A stretch of DNA of 64,000 nucleotides, taken from the NCBI RefSeq assembly GCF_001422205.1, contig NZ_LMMJ01000010.1, positions 252,028 through 316,027 of the forward strand. Direction: 5' to 3'. Origin of the DNA: Curtobacterium sp. Leaf261. GTDB taxonomy: Bacteria > Actinomycetota > Actinomycetes > Actinomycetales > Microbacteriaceae. Positions 54,863 through 62,897 of this stretch are shown here, in pieces (position 1 is the first letter of the stretch; every line of letters starts with the position of its first letter). The notes under the pieces are model-generated. The model searched no databases, was not told where the DNA came from, and saw only the letters and a list, made by a program, of their open reading frames with translations. A program made the position numbers and the translations under genes.

Positions 54863-56215
54863 TCAGCGCAACGAGACGCCCCGCGCGGCCATGAACGGCA
54901 CCGGGTCGGTCGTGCCGCCACCGGGACGCGTCTCGAAGTGCAGGTGGCAGCCCGTCGAGTTGCCCGTCGAACCGACGAGGGCGATCAGGGTCCCCGCACT
55001 GACACGCTGCCCGGGCTGCACCCGGAACCCGCCGGCCACGATGTGCCCGTAGGCGGTCTTCAGCCCGTTGCCGTGGTCGATCCTGACGTAGTTGCCGTAG
55101 CCGCCGTACCACCCGACGTAGTCGACGGTGCCGGCCGACGCGGCGACGATGCCGGTCGAGCACCCGCTCGCCAGGTCGACGCCGTCGTGGAACGTGCGGA
55201 CGCCGGTGATCGGGTGGATGCGCCATCCGTAGGAGCTCGACATCCCGCCGCCGCCCGGACGGACCCACCCCGAGCCCGACCCGCTGCCGACGCCCGCGCC
55301 GCCACCGGTCGACGGAGCCGGGCCGGACCCGGCCGAGCTGCCGGAGGCTGCTGCTGCGGCCGCTGCGGCCGCTGCCTGGCGCCTGGCCGCCTCTGCGGCG
55401 GCGGCCTGCTGGCGTGCGAGCTCGGCCGCTGCGGCGATCCGGATCTGCTCGCCCTTGGCGAACTCCGCCTCGGTGCGCTCCCGCCCCGAGGTGAGCGTCG
55501 CGAGCTGCGCCTGGACGCGGGCCTCGTTGTCGTTCTGCTCCTGCACCTGCGTCTGGGCCGCGTCCGAGGCGCGCTGTGCGGCGGCCATCCGGGACTCGGC
55601 ATCCGCGGCGAGGGCGTCGAGCGCGGTCGCGGCGCGGTCGGCCTGCGCGGTGAGGGACCGGGCGACGGCGGCGTCGGCCACCGCGGCGGTCTCGATCTTC
55701 TGGGCGTGCTCGGTCAGTTTGCTCATCGCACCGAGGTCGTAGAGCAGGTCCTCGGCTCCGTTGCCGTCGGAGATGATCGACGCCGTCATCGAGCTCCCGC
55801 CCGTCCGCGACAGCTGCGCGGCGAACTGCCCGGCCTGCGCGGCGCTCTCGGCTGCGACCTCGGCGTGCTCGTCCGCTTCGGCGCGGAGCGTCGCCTCGGT
55901 CTCCGCCGCCTCGTCCGACTTGCTCTGCGCCTTCTGGAACTCCGTCCCGAGACGCTCGGCCTCGGCCTGGGCGGACTCTGCCCGACTCCTGAGGCCGGTG
56001 AGCAGGGCCTGGAGCTCGGCGACCTTGGTCTTGGTCGCCGACTCCTGACCGCGTGCGGCCATGACGTCGTCCCACGAGGGGTAGGAGGTCGCGGCGGTCG
56101 CGCGGTCGGACCCGGTGACGAGGCCGCCGCTCAGCACGACGACGCCGGTGAGCGTCAAGGCTGCGGCGAGCGCGAACGTGGCGCGGGCACGGAGAACCGG
56201 CACGGATGAACCCAA
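54863..56215 (-). CDS. Secreted M23 (LytM) peptidase with coiled-coil region
   Basis: The protein has up to 450 residues. The start is uncertain: TTG at 56215 or GTG at 56203, neither with a Shine-Dalgarno; TATAGG/TAGGGT near 56293 could be the -10. A signal peptide (LRARATFALAAALTLTGVVVL) is followed by long coiled-coil segments (about 55-285, Ala/Glu/Gln-rich) as in EnvC or RipA partners. A Ser/Gly linker and the M23 domain follow (about 325-450): SYGWRIHPITGVRTFHDGVDL and CHLHFETRPGG hold the zinc ligands. The active-site residues look intact. It probably cleaves peptidoglycan cross-links during growth or division. Confidence 0.92.
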   Translation of the reverse strand: MGSSVPVLRARATFALAAALTLTGVVVLSGGLVTGSDRATAATSYPSWDDVMAARGQESATKTKVAELQALLTGLRSRAESAQAEAERLGTEFQKAQSKSDEAAETEATLRAEADEHAEVAAESAAQAGQFAAQLSRTGGSSMTASIISDGNGAEDLLYDLGAMSKLTEHAQKIETAAVADAAVARSLTAQADRAATALDALAADAESRMAAAQRASDAAQTQVQEQNDNEARVQAQLATLTSGRERTEAEFAKGEQIRIAAAAELARQQAAAAEAARRQAAAAAAAAAASGSSAGSGPAPSTGGGAGVGSGSGSGWVRPGGGGMSSSYGWRIHPITGVRTFHDGVDLASGCSTGIVAASAGTVDYVGWYGGYGNYVRIDHGNGLKTAYGHIVAGGFRVQPGQRVSAGTLIALVGSTGNSTGCHLHFETRPGGGTTDPVPFMAARGVSLR

Positions 56216-56361
56216 TCGTCGATGGTCGGTCGGGCGGCGCCGTGGACTCCGGGTCGATCGGGGTCCACCGGGGTGCGGTGCCGCTCGGCAACCCTATACG
56301 TCCTCACAGGTCGTCCTGCCGAGGCCGCGCCCGCCTGTGGAGAACTCCGCGCCGCCGCGCC

Positions 56362-58092
56362 TCAGCCGCCGAACCCGCGCTCCCGGATGATCGCCGTCGC
56401 GGTGTCGACCACCGAGCCGCGCAGGATCGCAGCACCCCGTGTGCCGGCGTAGTCGTAGATGTCGTACCCGGAGCAGTGCATGATCGCCGCCGGGTCGCCG
56501 AGGGCGTCCTGCACCGGCGTCGTCCACACGTCCCTCGTCCCGATGAGCACGTAGGTCGGGTGCGCATCGCGGTACGGGGCGAGGTTCGTCATCCACGCGT
56601 AGGCCGAGAACCGGTCGGTGACCTGGAGGAGGCGCACCGAGTCCGTCCCGTAGGCAGCCAGGGGTCGCACGGTCCAGAACTGACCCACCCCCTCGACGGG
56701 CCGACCGTCCACCGAGCGCCCCGCGACCCACCGGTCGAGGCACGTGGCGGGTGTGTAGGTCGCCGCCCGGACCGCGCTCACCGTCGTCGGGACGACCGCC
56801 ACGCCGAGCACGAGCACACACGCCCCGACGATGCCGCACACGAGTCGGAACCCGCGACCGGCACGGTGCAGCCGCGTGCGTCGGACCCGGGTGCGCACGA
56901 GCTCGGCGACGGCGACGAGGGCGATCAGCGGAGCGGTGACGATCGGCTCGAGGTACCTCGATGTCTCCGACCCCGCGAGGACCACGCCGACGGAGACCGC
57001 GACGACCGTGACCGTCGACAGCACGCACGCCACGAGCACCGTCCGCGCCGTGCGCACACGCCAGGCCCAGACGGTGCCGGCGACGCTCAGCGCGGAGCCG
57101 AGGAACAGGAGCAGGAGTTCGACGTCGCCGGCGCTGGTGGCGGCGCGCGCGTCGGTGAGTGCCGCGAACCACCCGAGCGTGGGCACGGCCATCGCGGGGT
57201 GCACGTACGTGCTCGGGTCGAGGGACACGAACGGCCCGAGCGGGATCCGGAGCAGGTAGCCGAGCGTCGAGCCGCCGACGAGCGCCACGGCGAGGGCGCC
57301 GACCACGCGCCACGGGACACGCCGGGCGACGGCGAGCAGGACGACGGTCACGAGCACCGGCCCGGCGGACCACGGCACGTACAGCGGATCCGACGTGGTC
57401 GTCGCGAGGGCGAGCAGGCCGAGCGCGACGAGCGCACCCCACGCGGTCGCCGGCACCGGACGGGAGGCGGTGCGCACCACCCGCAGGACGAGTGCGGCCG
57501 TGCCGAGCATCGCGAGCACCGCGCCGTAGTAGTAGGTGCTGAGCAGGAGCAGCGACGCCAGTTCCATGCTCTGCGCGGTCGCGCTGGACTCGGTGAGCAC
57601 GAGCATGGTCACGACCCCGAGGGCGAGCACGCTCACCGCGATGCGTGCGAGCCGCGAGGCCTCCGGCATCACCTGCGTGGCGATCGCCCGCACGAGCGCG
57701 TACACCCCGAGCAGCACGACCACGCCGTTCAGCGCGAGTGCCGCCTGCGGGGTCGTCGTCACGGCGGCGCAGAGCAGGTAGACCGGTACCTCGGGGAAGA
57801 AGAAGAGCGTCGGTGACATCGCCCACTCGAACGGCTCGCCGAGTCGGAGCGACCTGGCGACCATCGGCAGGAGCACCGAGTCGCCGTCGTACCAGAGCAG
57901 TTGCACGCGCGCGGTCTCGATGACGTGCCGGAGGGCGGCGACCGCCAGCGACAGCGCCGTCAGGAAGCCGACCAGCTCGACGACCGCAGCGCGCACGACG
58001 GTGGTGCCGCGTGCCTCCCGGTCGTCCGGCGCCGTGGCGACGCTCCGCCGTCGACGCCCGTCGGGCAGTCGGGAACGGGGCGGCGCAGCCAT
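56362..58092 (-). CDS. Glycosyltransferase-like polytopic membrane protein
   Basis: This gene encodes 576 residues with about 10-12 membrane helices. An early external loop contains LLWYDGDSVLLPMVARSL, and an extracytoplasmic C-terminal domain (about 445-576) contains DRWVAGRSVDGRPVEGVGQFW and YDIYDYAGTRGAAILRG (parts). The layout resembles lipid-linked-sugar dependent transferases (GT39/GT83-like), but no diagnostic motif is certain. The start at 58092 has TACGCT 6 nt upstream without a Shine-Dalgarno. It is divergent from pyrE; both appear leaderless. Confidence 0.8.
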   Translation of the reverse strand: MAAPPRSRLPDGRRRRSVATAPDDREARGTTVVRAAVVELVGFLTALSLAVAALRHVIETARVQLLWYDGDSVLLPMVARSLRLGEPFEWAMSPTLFFFPEVPVYLLCAAVTTTPQAALALNGVVVLLGVYALVRAIATQVMPEASRLARIAVSVLALGVVTMLVLTESSATAQSMELASLLLLSTYYYGAVLAMLGTAALVLRVVRTASRPVPATAWGALVALGLLALATTTSDPLYVPWSAGPVLVTVVLLAVARRVPWRVVGALAVALVGGSTLGYLLRIPLGPFVSLDPSTYVHPAMAVPTLGWFAALTDARAATSAGDVELLLLFLGSALSVAGTVWAWRVRTARTVLVACVLSTVTVVAVSVGVVLAGSETSRYLEPIVTAPLIALVAVAELVRTRVRRTRLHRAGRGFRLVCGIVGACVLVLGVAVVPTTVSAVRAATYTPATCLDRWVAGRSVDGRPVEGVGQFWTVRPLAAYGTDSVRLLQVTDRFSAYAWMTNLAPYRDAHPTYVLIGTRDVWTTPVQDALGDPAAIMHCSGYDIYDYAGTRGAAILRGSVVDTATAIIRERGFGG

Positions 58093-58168
58093 GTCGTGAG
58101 CGTACCGGCGCGTGCCGTGGGACCGCTCGACTGTGCCGATCGGGAGCCCTCGGATACTGTGGTGACTC

Positions 58169-58720
58169 GTGACGGACGTGCGCGAGCAGTTGATCGACCA
58201 CATCAAGGCCGAGGCCGTGTTCCACGGTGACTTCACCCTGACGAGTGGCAAGAAGGCGACGTACTACATCGACCTCCGGAAGGTGAGCCTCGATCATCGA
58301 GTTGCTCCCCTCATCGGACAGGTGATGACGGCGCTCATCGCGGACGTCCCCGACGTCGTCGCGGTGGGCGGTCTGACGATGGGCGCCGACCCCATCGCCG
58401 CGGCGGTCCTGCACCAGTCCTCGGCGCTCGGCCACGACTACGACGCGTTCGTCGTCCGCAAGGAGCCGAAGGACCACGGTCGGGGCCGACAGGTCGAGGG
58501 GCCTGACGTCCGCGGCAAGCGGGTCATCGTCCTCGAGGACACCTCGACCACGGGCGGCTCGCCGCTCAAGGCCGCCGAGGCACTCGAGCGCGAGGGTGCG
58601 ATCATCGCCGCTGTGGCGGTCGTGGTGGACCGGGACACCGGGGCGAAAGAGGTGATCGAGGCCGCCGGGTACCCGTACTTCGCGGCGATCGGGCTGGCCG
58701 ACCTCGGGCTGGCGCCGTGA
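58169..58720 (+). CDS. pyrE: Orotate phosphoribosyltransferase
   Basis: This 183-residue enzyme makes OMP from orotate and PRPP in pyrimidine synthesis. FTLTSGKKATYYIDLRKV binds orotate; AFVVRKEPKDHGRGRQVEG is the flexible catalytic loop, and VIVLEDTSTTGGSPLKA is the PRPP motif. The start is GTG at 58169, with TACTGT (58155-58160) 8 nt upstream and no Shine-Dalgarno. The stop overlaps the GTG of the next gene. Confidence 0.96.
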   Translation: MTDVREQLIDHIKAEAVFHGDFTLTSGKKATYYIDLRKVSLDHRVAPLIGQVMTALIADVPDVVAVGGLTMGADPIAAAVLHQSSALGHDYDAFVVRKEPKDHGRGRQVEGPDVRGKRVIVLEDTSTTGGSPLKAAEALEREGAIIAAVAVVVDRDTGAKEVIEAAGYPYFAAIGLADLGLAP

Positions 58721-61548
58721 CCGATCGACGTCCCGAGGACGCTGCGGACGACCCCCGGCCGAGCGAAGACGCTCTGGAGGGACGGGACGGCTCCGGCGAG
58801 CCCGCTGCGGACGGCGACGTGGCCGGGTCCGGCGACGTGGCCGGGTCTACCGCCGTGGTCGGGTCCGGTGACGCGGCCGGGTCCGGCGCCGACGGGGCCG
58901 CTGCCGGGATCGGTGGCGGGCTGCGGAGCGCGTCGTCCATCTTCGGCGAGGCGAAGCTGCCGGAGAACTGGCCGACGCGCCGCGAGATCCGTGCTGCCGA
59001 GCGCGCGGCCCGGGAGTCCGGCGAGGTCGACGTGGTCCTGCCGGATGACGACGGCGCGGAGCTGGTCGACGAGGACGCCGACGACTTCGTGCTCGAGGAC
59101 GCCCCGCAGCACACGCCCGAGGACCACGGCGTCAGCCCGGAGACTGCGGAGGTCGAGCCGCTCGCTCCCGACGCGGAGGACGACAGCACCCGTGCACTCT
59201 CGATGCCCGACGAGCTCGCGAAGCGCTCCGGCCCCGAGGTGCCTCCGCCGTCCGTCGTCCCGCCGACCTCGACCGCGCCGCACCCGATGTCGATCGAGCT
59301 GCCGTTCGCTGCCTCGAGCCGCGAGGACCGCGCCGAGGAGACCCGTGCCATCGACGAGGAACGGCGTCGCCACGACCCGGAGGGTGTCGGGCGCGACGAC
59401 GTCGACTGGCTCGGCCGCGCGACGGGATCGTCACCGACCGACGGCGCGGTGGGCTCCGGCGCGACCAGCCCGGACTCCACCAGCCCCGCCTCGGCCAGCC
59501 CCGCCTCGACCAGCCCGGATCCGACCGGACCGGTGGCGCAGCCGCTCGGCGTCGCCCGGACCCTGCCGTCGGACGCCGAGCCCCCGAGCTTCACCGACCT
59601 GTTGCGGGTCGCCCCGCCGGCGAGTGGGCCCGCCCCGCAGGCGCACGACGCGAACGCGCCCTTCGACTGGTCTGCGGGCGAGGACCGTCACGACGGGCCT
59701 GCCGAGGCCGGGTCCGGGTCCGGACTGACGTTCGACACCACGTCGCTCGCGGTGGGCGAGTGGTCGCTCTCCGACGAGGACGAGGACGAGGCCGCCGTCG
59801 TGGACGGTGAGCAGCAGCCCGATCCGTCGGCGCGCGAGACGTCGGAACCATCGCTCGCGGACCTGCTCGGCGTCACTCCTGCGGACACCGTCACGGGCGC
59901 GGACACCGTCTCGGACGCGGACGCGGACTCGGACGCGGACTCGGACGCGGACGCGGACGCGCACACCGACGATGCCGGCGATGCCGACGCCGCACCGTCG
60001 GGACCCGCCGACCTCGTCGAGCCGAGTGCCGAGGCGAGCTGGTCGCTGAGCGACGACGCCGCGCGGACCGGCGAGGTGTTCGTCGGCGACGTCCCGACCC
60101 CGGGTGAGGACACCTCGACACCCGACGACGCCGACCCTGCGGACGACGCCGATCGGGCCGCCGCCGCCCCTGCGGACGACGCCGATCGGGCCGCCGCCAC
60201 CGAACCAGCCGACGAGCCCGAGCCGACCGACCGCACCGACGAGGTCCCGTGGTGGGCGAAGACCGATGCCACAGCGGCACCACCGGCACCCGCAGCACCG
60301 CTCGTGGCCCCCGCCGCCGCGGACGACCGAGCGCCGCACGTGGACGATGACGGACACCTGCCGGCCACGGTGGGCATCGACCTCGACGCCATCGACCAGC
60401 GCGAGTGGGACGGTCGCGAGACGAGCGACACGCGCGCGATCGACGCCCTCTTCGGCACGGGCGCGATGCAGGCCGTCGACCCGGAGCCGGAGCCGGAACC
60501 CCGCTCGGACGACACCGCCGCCGGCCACACCGCGGCGATCCAGGACGCGACCGCGCGCCCGGACGCCGATGCAGACCCGGTCGGCTTCGGCTTCGGCGCC
60601 GCACGGCCCGACAAGCCCGATGAGCCCGCCGAGCACGACTACCTCGACGACGACGACGACGATGACTACGGCGACGGTGAGGACGCCACCGGCACGAGGA
60701 TGCTCCCCGTCGTCGGTCAGCAACCCGGCGACGGCGGCCGGACCGGTGGCGCCCAGGACGTCCGTCGTCCGGACGGGTTCCCGTTCCCCGCGGCTCCCGT
60801 CTCCGCCGGACCCCGTCCCGCGGACTCCCGCCCGGTCGTGCCACCGCGATCCACCGGGGTGTACGGCGCTCCGGCACCCGCCCGTGGGACCGAGCGCGGC
60901 GACAACTTCGTCAACGAGGGCTTCGGCCGCCTCGCCGCCCAGGGCCAGCGCGGCAAGCGCCTGCTCATCTGGGGTGCGATCGGGCTCATCGTGGTGCTCC
61001 TCGTGCTGGTGTTCTTCATCACGCGGTGGATCATCGGCGGCGACCCCCAGAACCAGCCGGCGCCGAGCCCGTCGTCGACCTCGGCGTCCGCATCGGTGCA
61101 GCGGAGTGCGAGGCCGGCCACGAGTGCGAGCGCCACTCCCGAGCCCGCCGCCACCGCGTCGTTCGCCGCGACCGCGGCAGCCCCCGGCGAGCACTCGTGG
61201 CGCGACCTCGCGGGTGGCGAGTGCGTGGACCCGTTCAGCGATGCGTGGGCGACGACGGTCACGGTGGTCGACTGTGCGGGGGAGCACCCCGCGCAGTTGA
61301 CGCACCGCGGCACGATCGACCAGGCGGACTACCCGGGTGCGGACGTCCTCAAGGGCCAGATGGCGACGACGTGTTCAGGGTCCGGGGCGCTGGACCTCTC
61401 GGCCGCTGCGAACTACAGCGACATCCAGGTGCAGGGGTCGTACCCGGCCGACCTCACGGACTGGGACGCCGGCGACCACTACTACTACTGCTTCGTCTCA
61501 CGGTCGTCGGGCCAGCCCCTGACGGGCAGTCTCGCGCCGACCGCCTGA
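58717..61548 (+). CDS. Giant acidic membrane-anchored protein with septum-formation-like C-terminal domain
   Basis: This gene encodes 943 residues; its GTG overlaps the pyrE stop. Residues 1-745 are extremely acidic and low in complexity, almost surely disordered and cytoplasmic. Islands include ASSIFGEAKLPENWPTRREI, repeated WSLSDE/WSLSDD, and tandem repeats of DADSDADSDADADA and ADDADRAAA type. One membrane helix (LLIWGAIGLIVVLLVLVFFI) lies near 750-770. After a Ser/Ala/Pro linker comes an external domain (about 835-943: GGECVDPF, TVVDCAGEHPAQLTH, YYYCFVSRSSGQPLTGSL), which matches the septum-formation-type domain of actinobacteria. The disordered part seems far longer than in the relatives I recall. 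A cell-envelope role is inferred. Confidence 0.88.
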   Translation: MTDRRPEDAADDPRPSEDALEGRDGSGEPAADGDVAGSGDVAGSTAVVGSGDAAGSGADGAAAGIGGGLRSASSIFGEAKLPENWPTRREIRAAERAARESGEVDVVLPDDDGAELVDEDADDFVLEDAPQHTPEDHGVSPETAEVEPLAPDAEDDSTRALSMPDELAKRSGPEVPPPSVVPPTSTAPHPMSIELPFAASSREDRAEETRAIDEERRRHDPEGVGRDDVDWLGRATGSSPTDGAVGSGATSPDSTSPASASPASTSPDPTGPVAQPLGVARTLPSDAEPPSFTDLLRVAPPASGPAPQAHDANAPFDWSAGEDRHDGPAEAGSGSGLTFDTTSLAVGEWSLSDEDEDEAAVVDGEQQPDPSARETSEPSLADLLGVTPADTVTGADTVSDADADSDADSDADADAHTDDAGDADAAPSGPADLVEPSAEASWSLSDDAARTGEVFVGDVPTPGEDTSTPDDADPADDADRAAAAPADDADRAAATEPADEPEPTDRTDEVPWWAKTDATAAPPAPAAPLVAPAAADDRAPHVDDDGHLPATVGIDLDAIDQREWDGRETSDTRAIDALFGTGAMQAVDPEPEPEPRSDDTAAGHTAAIQDATARPDADADPVGFGFGAARPDKPDEPAEHDYLDDDDDDDYGDGEDATGTRMLPVVGQQPGDGGRTGGAQDVRRPDGFPFPAAPVSAGPRPADSRPVVPPRSTGVYGAPAPARGTERGDNFVNEGFGRLAAQGQRGKRLLIWGAIGLIVVLLVLVFFITRWIIGGDPQNQPAPSPSSTSASASVQRSARPATSASATPEPAATASFAATAAAPGEHSWRDLAGGECVDPFSDAWATTVTVVDCAGEHPAQLTHRGTIDQADYPGADVLKGQMATTCSGSGALDLSAAANYSDIQVQGSYPADLTDWDAGDHYYYCFVSRSSGQPLTGSLAPTA

Positions 61549-61588
61549 CGCAGGTCGCAGGTCACCGGTCACGAACGCGACCACGCAC

Positions 61589-61632
61589 CGGACGGGAGGC
61601 ACGGGTCGGCCCCGCACCGTCCCTCCCGTCCG
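61589..61632. repeat. Family 1 palindrome between convergent genes
   Basis: Arms 61589-61604 and 61617-61632 pair over 16 positions with one mismatch. It is followed immediately by a family 2 palindrome. Confidence 0.8.
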
Positions 61633-61651
61633 TCCGTCCGTCGGCGGATGA

Positions 61652-61703
61652 GAAGTGCCCATCTGTCGCCGGATCGCTCCGACCCGACAGATGGGCACGC
61701 TTC
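61652..61703. repeat. Family 2 palindrome between convergent genes
   Basis: The core arms 61655-61668 and 61685-61698 are perfectly complementary over 14 bp (GTGCCCATCTGTCG). They match the palindrome at 39403-39456 except for one compensated base pair. Confidence 0.8.
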
Positions 61704-61725
61704 ACCAGCGCCGACGGCGCGAGAC

Positions 61726-62673
61726 TCAGGCCGGGACGGCCGCCGACCGGTCGCCGAGCGTCGAGAGCTCGTCGTCGGTGAGCTGCAGCTCGGCCGACGC
61801 GAGGAGCGCCGGCAGCTGGTCGAGGTTCCGCGCACTCGCGATCGGCGCGGCCACGTCGGGCTGCGCCTGCAGCCAGGCGAGCGCGACCGTGGCGATCTCG
61901 GTGTCGTGCGCGCGGGCGATCGTGTCGAGGGCGTCGACCACCGCGAGCCCCTCGTCGGAGAAGTACCCGCTCACCTGGCCCTCGCGGTCCTTGCCGGCGA
62001 AGTCCTCCGCGGACCGGTACTTGCCCGTCAGGAACCCGGCGGCGAGCGCGAAGTACGGCACGACGGACAGGTGGTTCTCGTGCGCGAACGGCGCGATCGT
62101 CGACTCGTACGGTTCGCGCGTGACGAGGTTGTAGTGCGGCTGGATCGCGACGGGCTCGGCGAGACCGTGCTCCCGGGCGATCCGGATCCACTCGGCACCG
62201 CGCTCGACCGAGTAGTTCGAGATCGCGGTGTACCGGACCAGTCCGTCCTTGACGAGCTGGTCGAACGCGCGGACGGTCTCCTCGAGCGGGGTGTCCTGGT
62301 CGTCGAAGTGCGCGTAGTAGAGGTCGATCGAGTCCGTCCCGAGACGCTGGAGCGATGCCCGGGCGGCCGCCGCGACGTTCGCCGCACCGAGGCCGGGGAA
62401 CTCGGGGTGCTGGGACACCTTGGTGCCGATCACCACGTCGTCGCGCTTGCCGGACTTCCGGAGCCACGAACCGATCACCGTCTCGGACTCTCCGCCCGAG
62501 TTGCCCTCGCCCCACGCGGAGTACACGTCCGCGGTGTCGATGAAGTTCCCGCCGCCGGCGACGAAGTGGTCGAGGACGTCGTGCGAGGTCTGCTCGTCGG
62601 CGGTCCAGCCGAAGACGTTGCCGCCGAGGGCGAGGGGGAAGACGTGGAGGTCGCTGGTGCCGATGCGGGTCAT
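61726..62673 (-). CDS. Aldo/keto reductase (AKR, general oxidoreductase type)
   Basis: This NADPH-dependent reductase has 315 residues. NFIDTADVYSAWGEGNSGGES holds the catalytic Asp and Tyr (quoted partly), VVIGTKVS the Lys and DLYYAHFDDQDTPLEET the His. PIASARNLDQL is the cofactor region. It belongs to a different AKR branch from the gene at 17523. The start follows AAGGAC. In the minus direction a TAGCGT (62715-62710) may be its -10. Confidence 0.95.
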   Translation of the reverse strand: MTRIGTSDLHVFPLALGGNVFGWTADEQTSHDVLDHFVAGGGNFIDTADVYSAWGEGNSGGESETVIGSWLRKSGKRDDVVIGTKVSQHPEFPGLGAANVAAAARASLQRLGTDSIDLYYAHFDDQDTPLEETVRAFDQLVKDGLVRYTAISNYSVERGAEWIRIAREHGLAEPVAIQPHYNLVTREPYESTIAPFAHENHLSVVPYFALAAGFLTGKYRSAEDFAGKDREGQVSGYFSDEGLAVVDALDTIARAHDTEIATVALAWLQAQPDVAAPIASARNLDQLPALLASAELQLTDDELSTLGDRSAAVPA

Positions 62674-62836
62674 TGCTGTCCTTCCGAGACGGGGTTCGTG
62701 GATCGGTCCACGCTATGCCCGGACCCCGCGGCGCGTCCCAGCGAGCGGTCGGACACGACCCGCCGTGGCCCGGAGGAGGCAGTGCGTTCGGCGGCTCGGG
62801 GGACAGCGGGTTCGGGCGGTCCCGAGCGGTGCGACG

Positions 62837-62842
62837 TAGCGT
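62837..62842 (+). promoter_or_regulatory. Possible -10 element of the hydrolase fusion gene
   Basis: TAGCGT lies 56 bp before the ATG at 62898. The same hexamer serves as putative -10 at 51629 and, on the minus strand, at 62715. The rest of 62674-62897 shows nothing recognisable. Confidence 0.35.
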
Positions 62843-62897
62843 CGAGGAGACGGCTCCGGTCGTCCCCTCTCCCACGACGACCCCTGGAGGCCGATCC

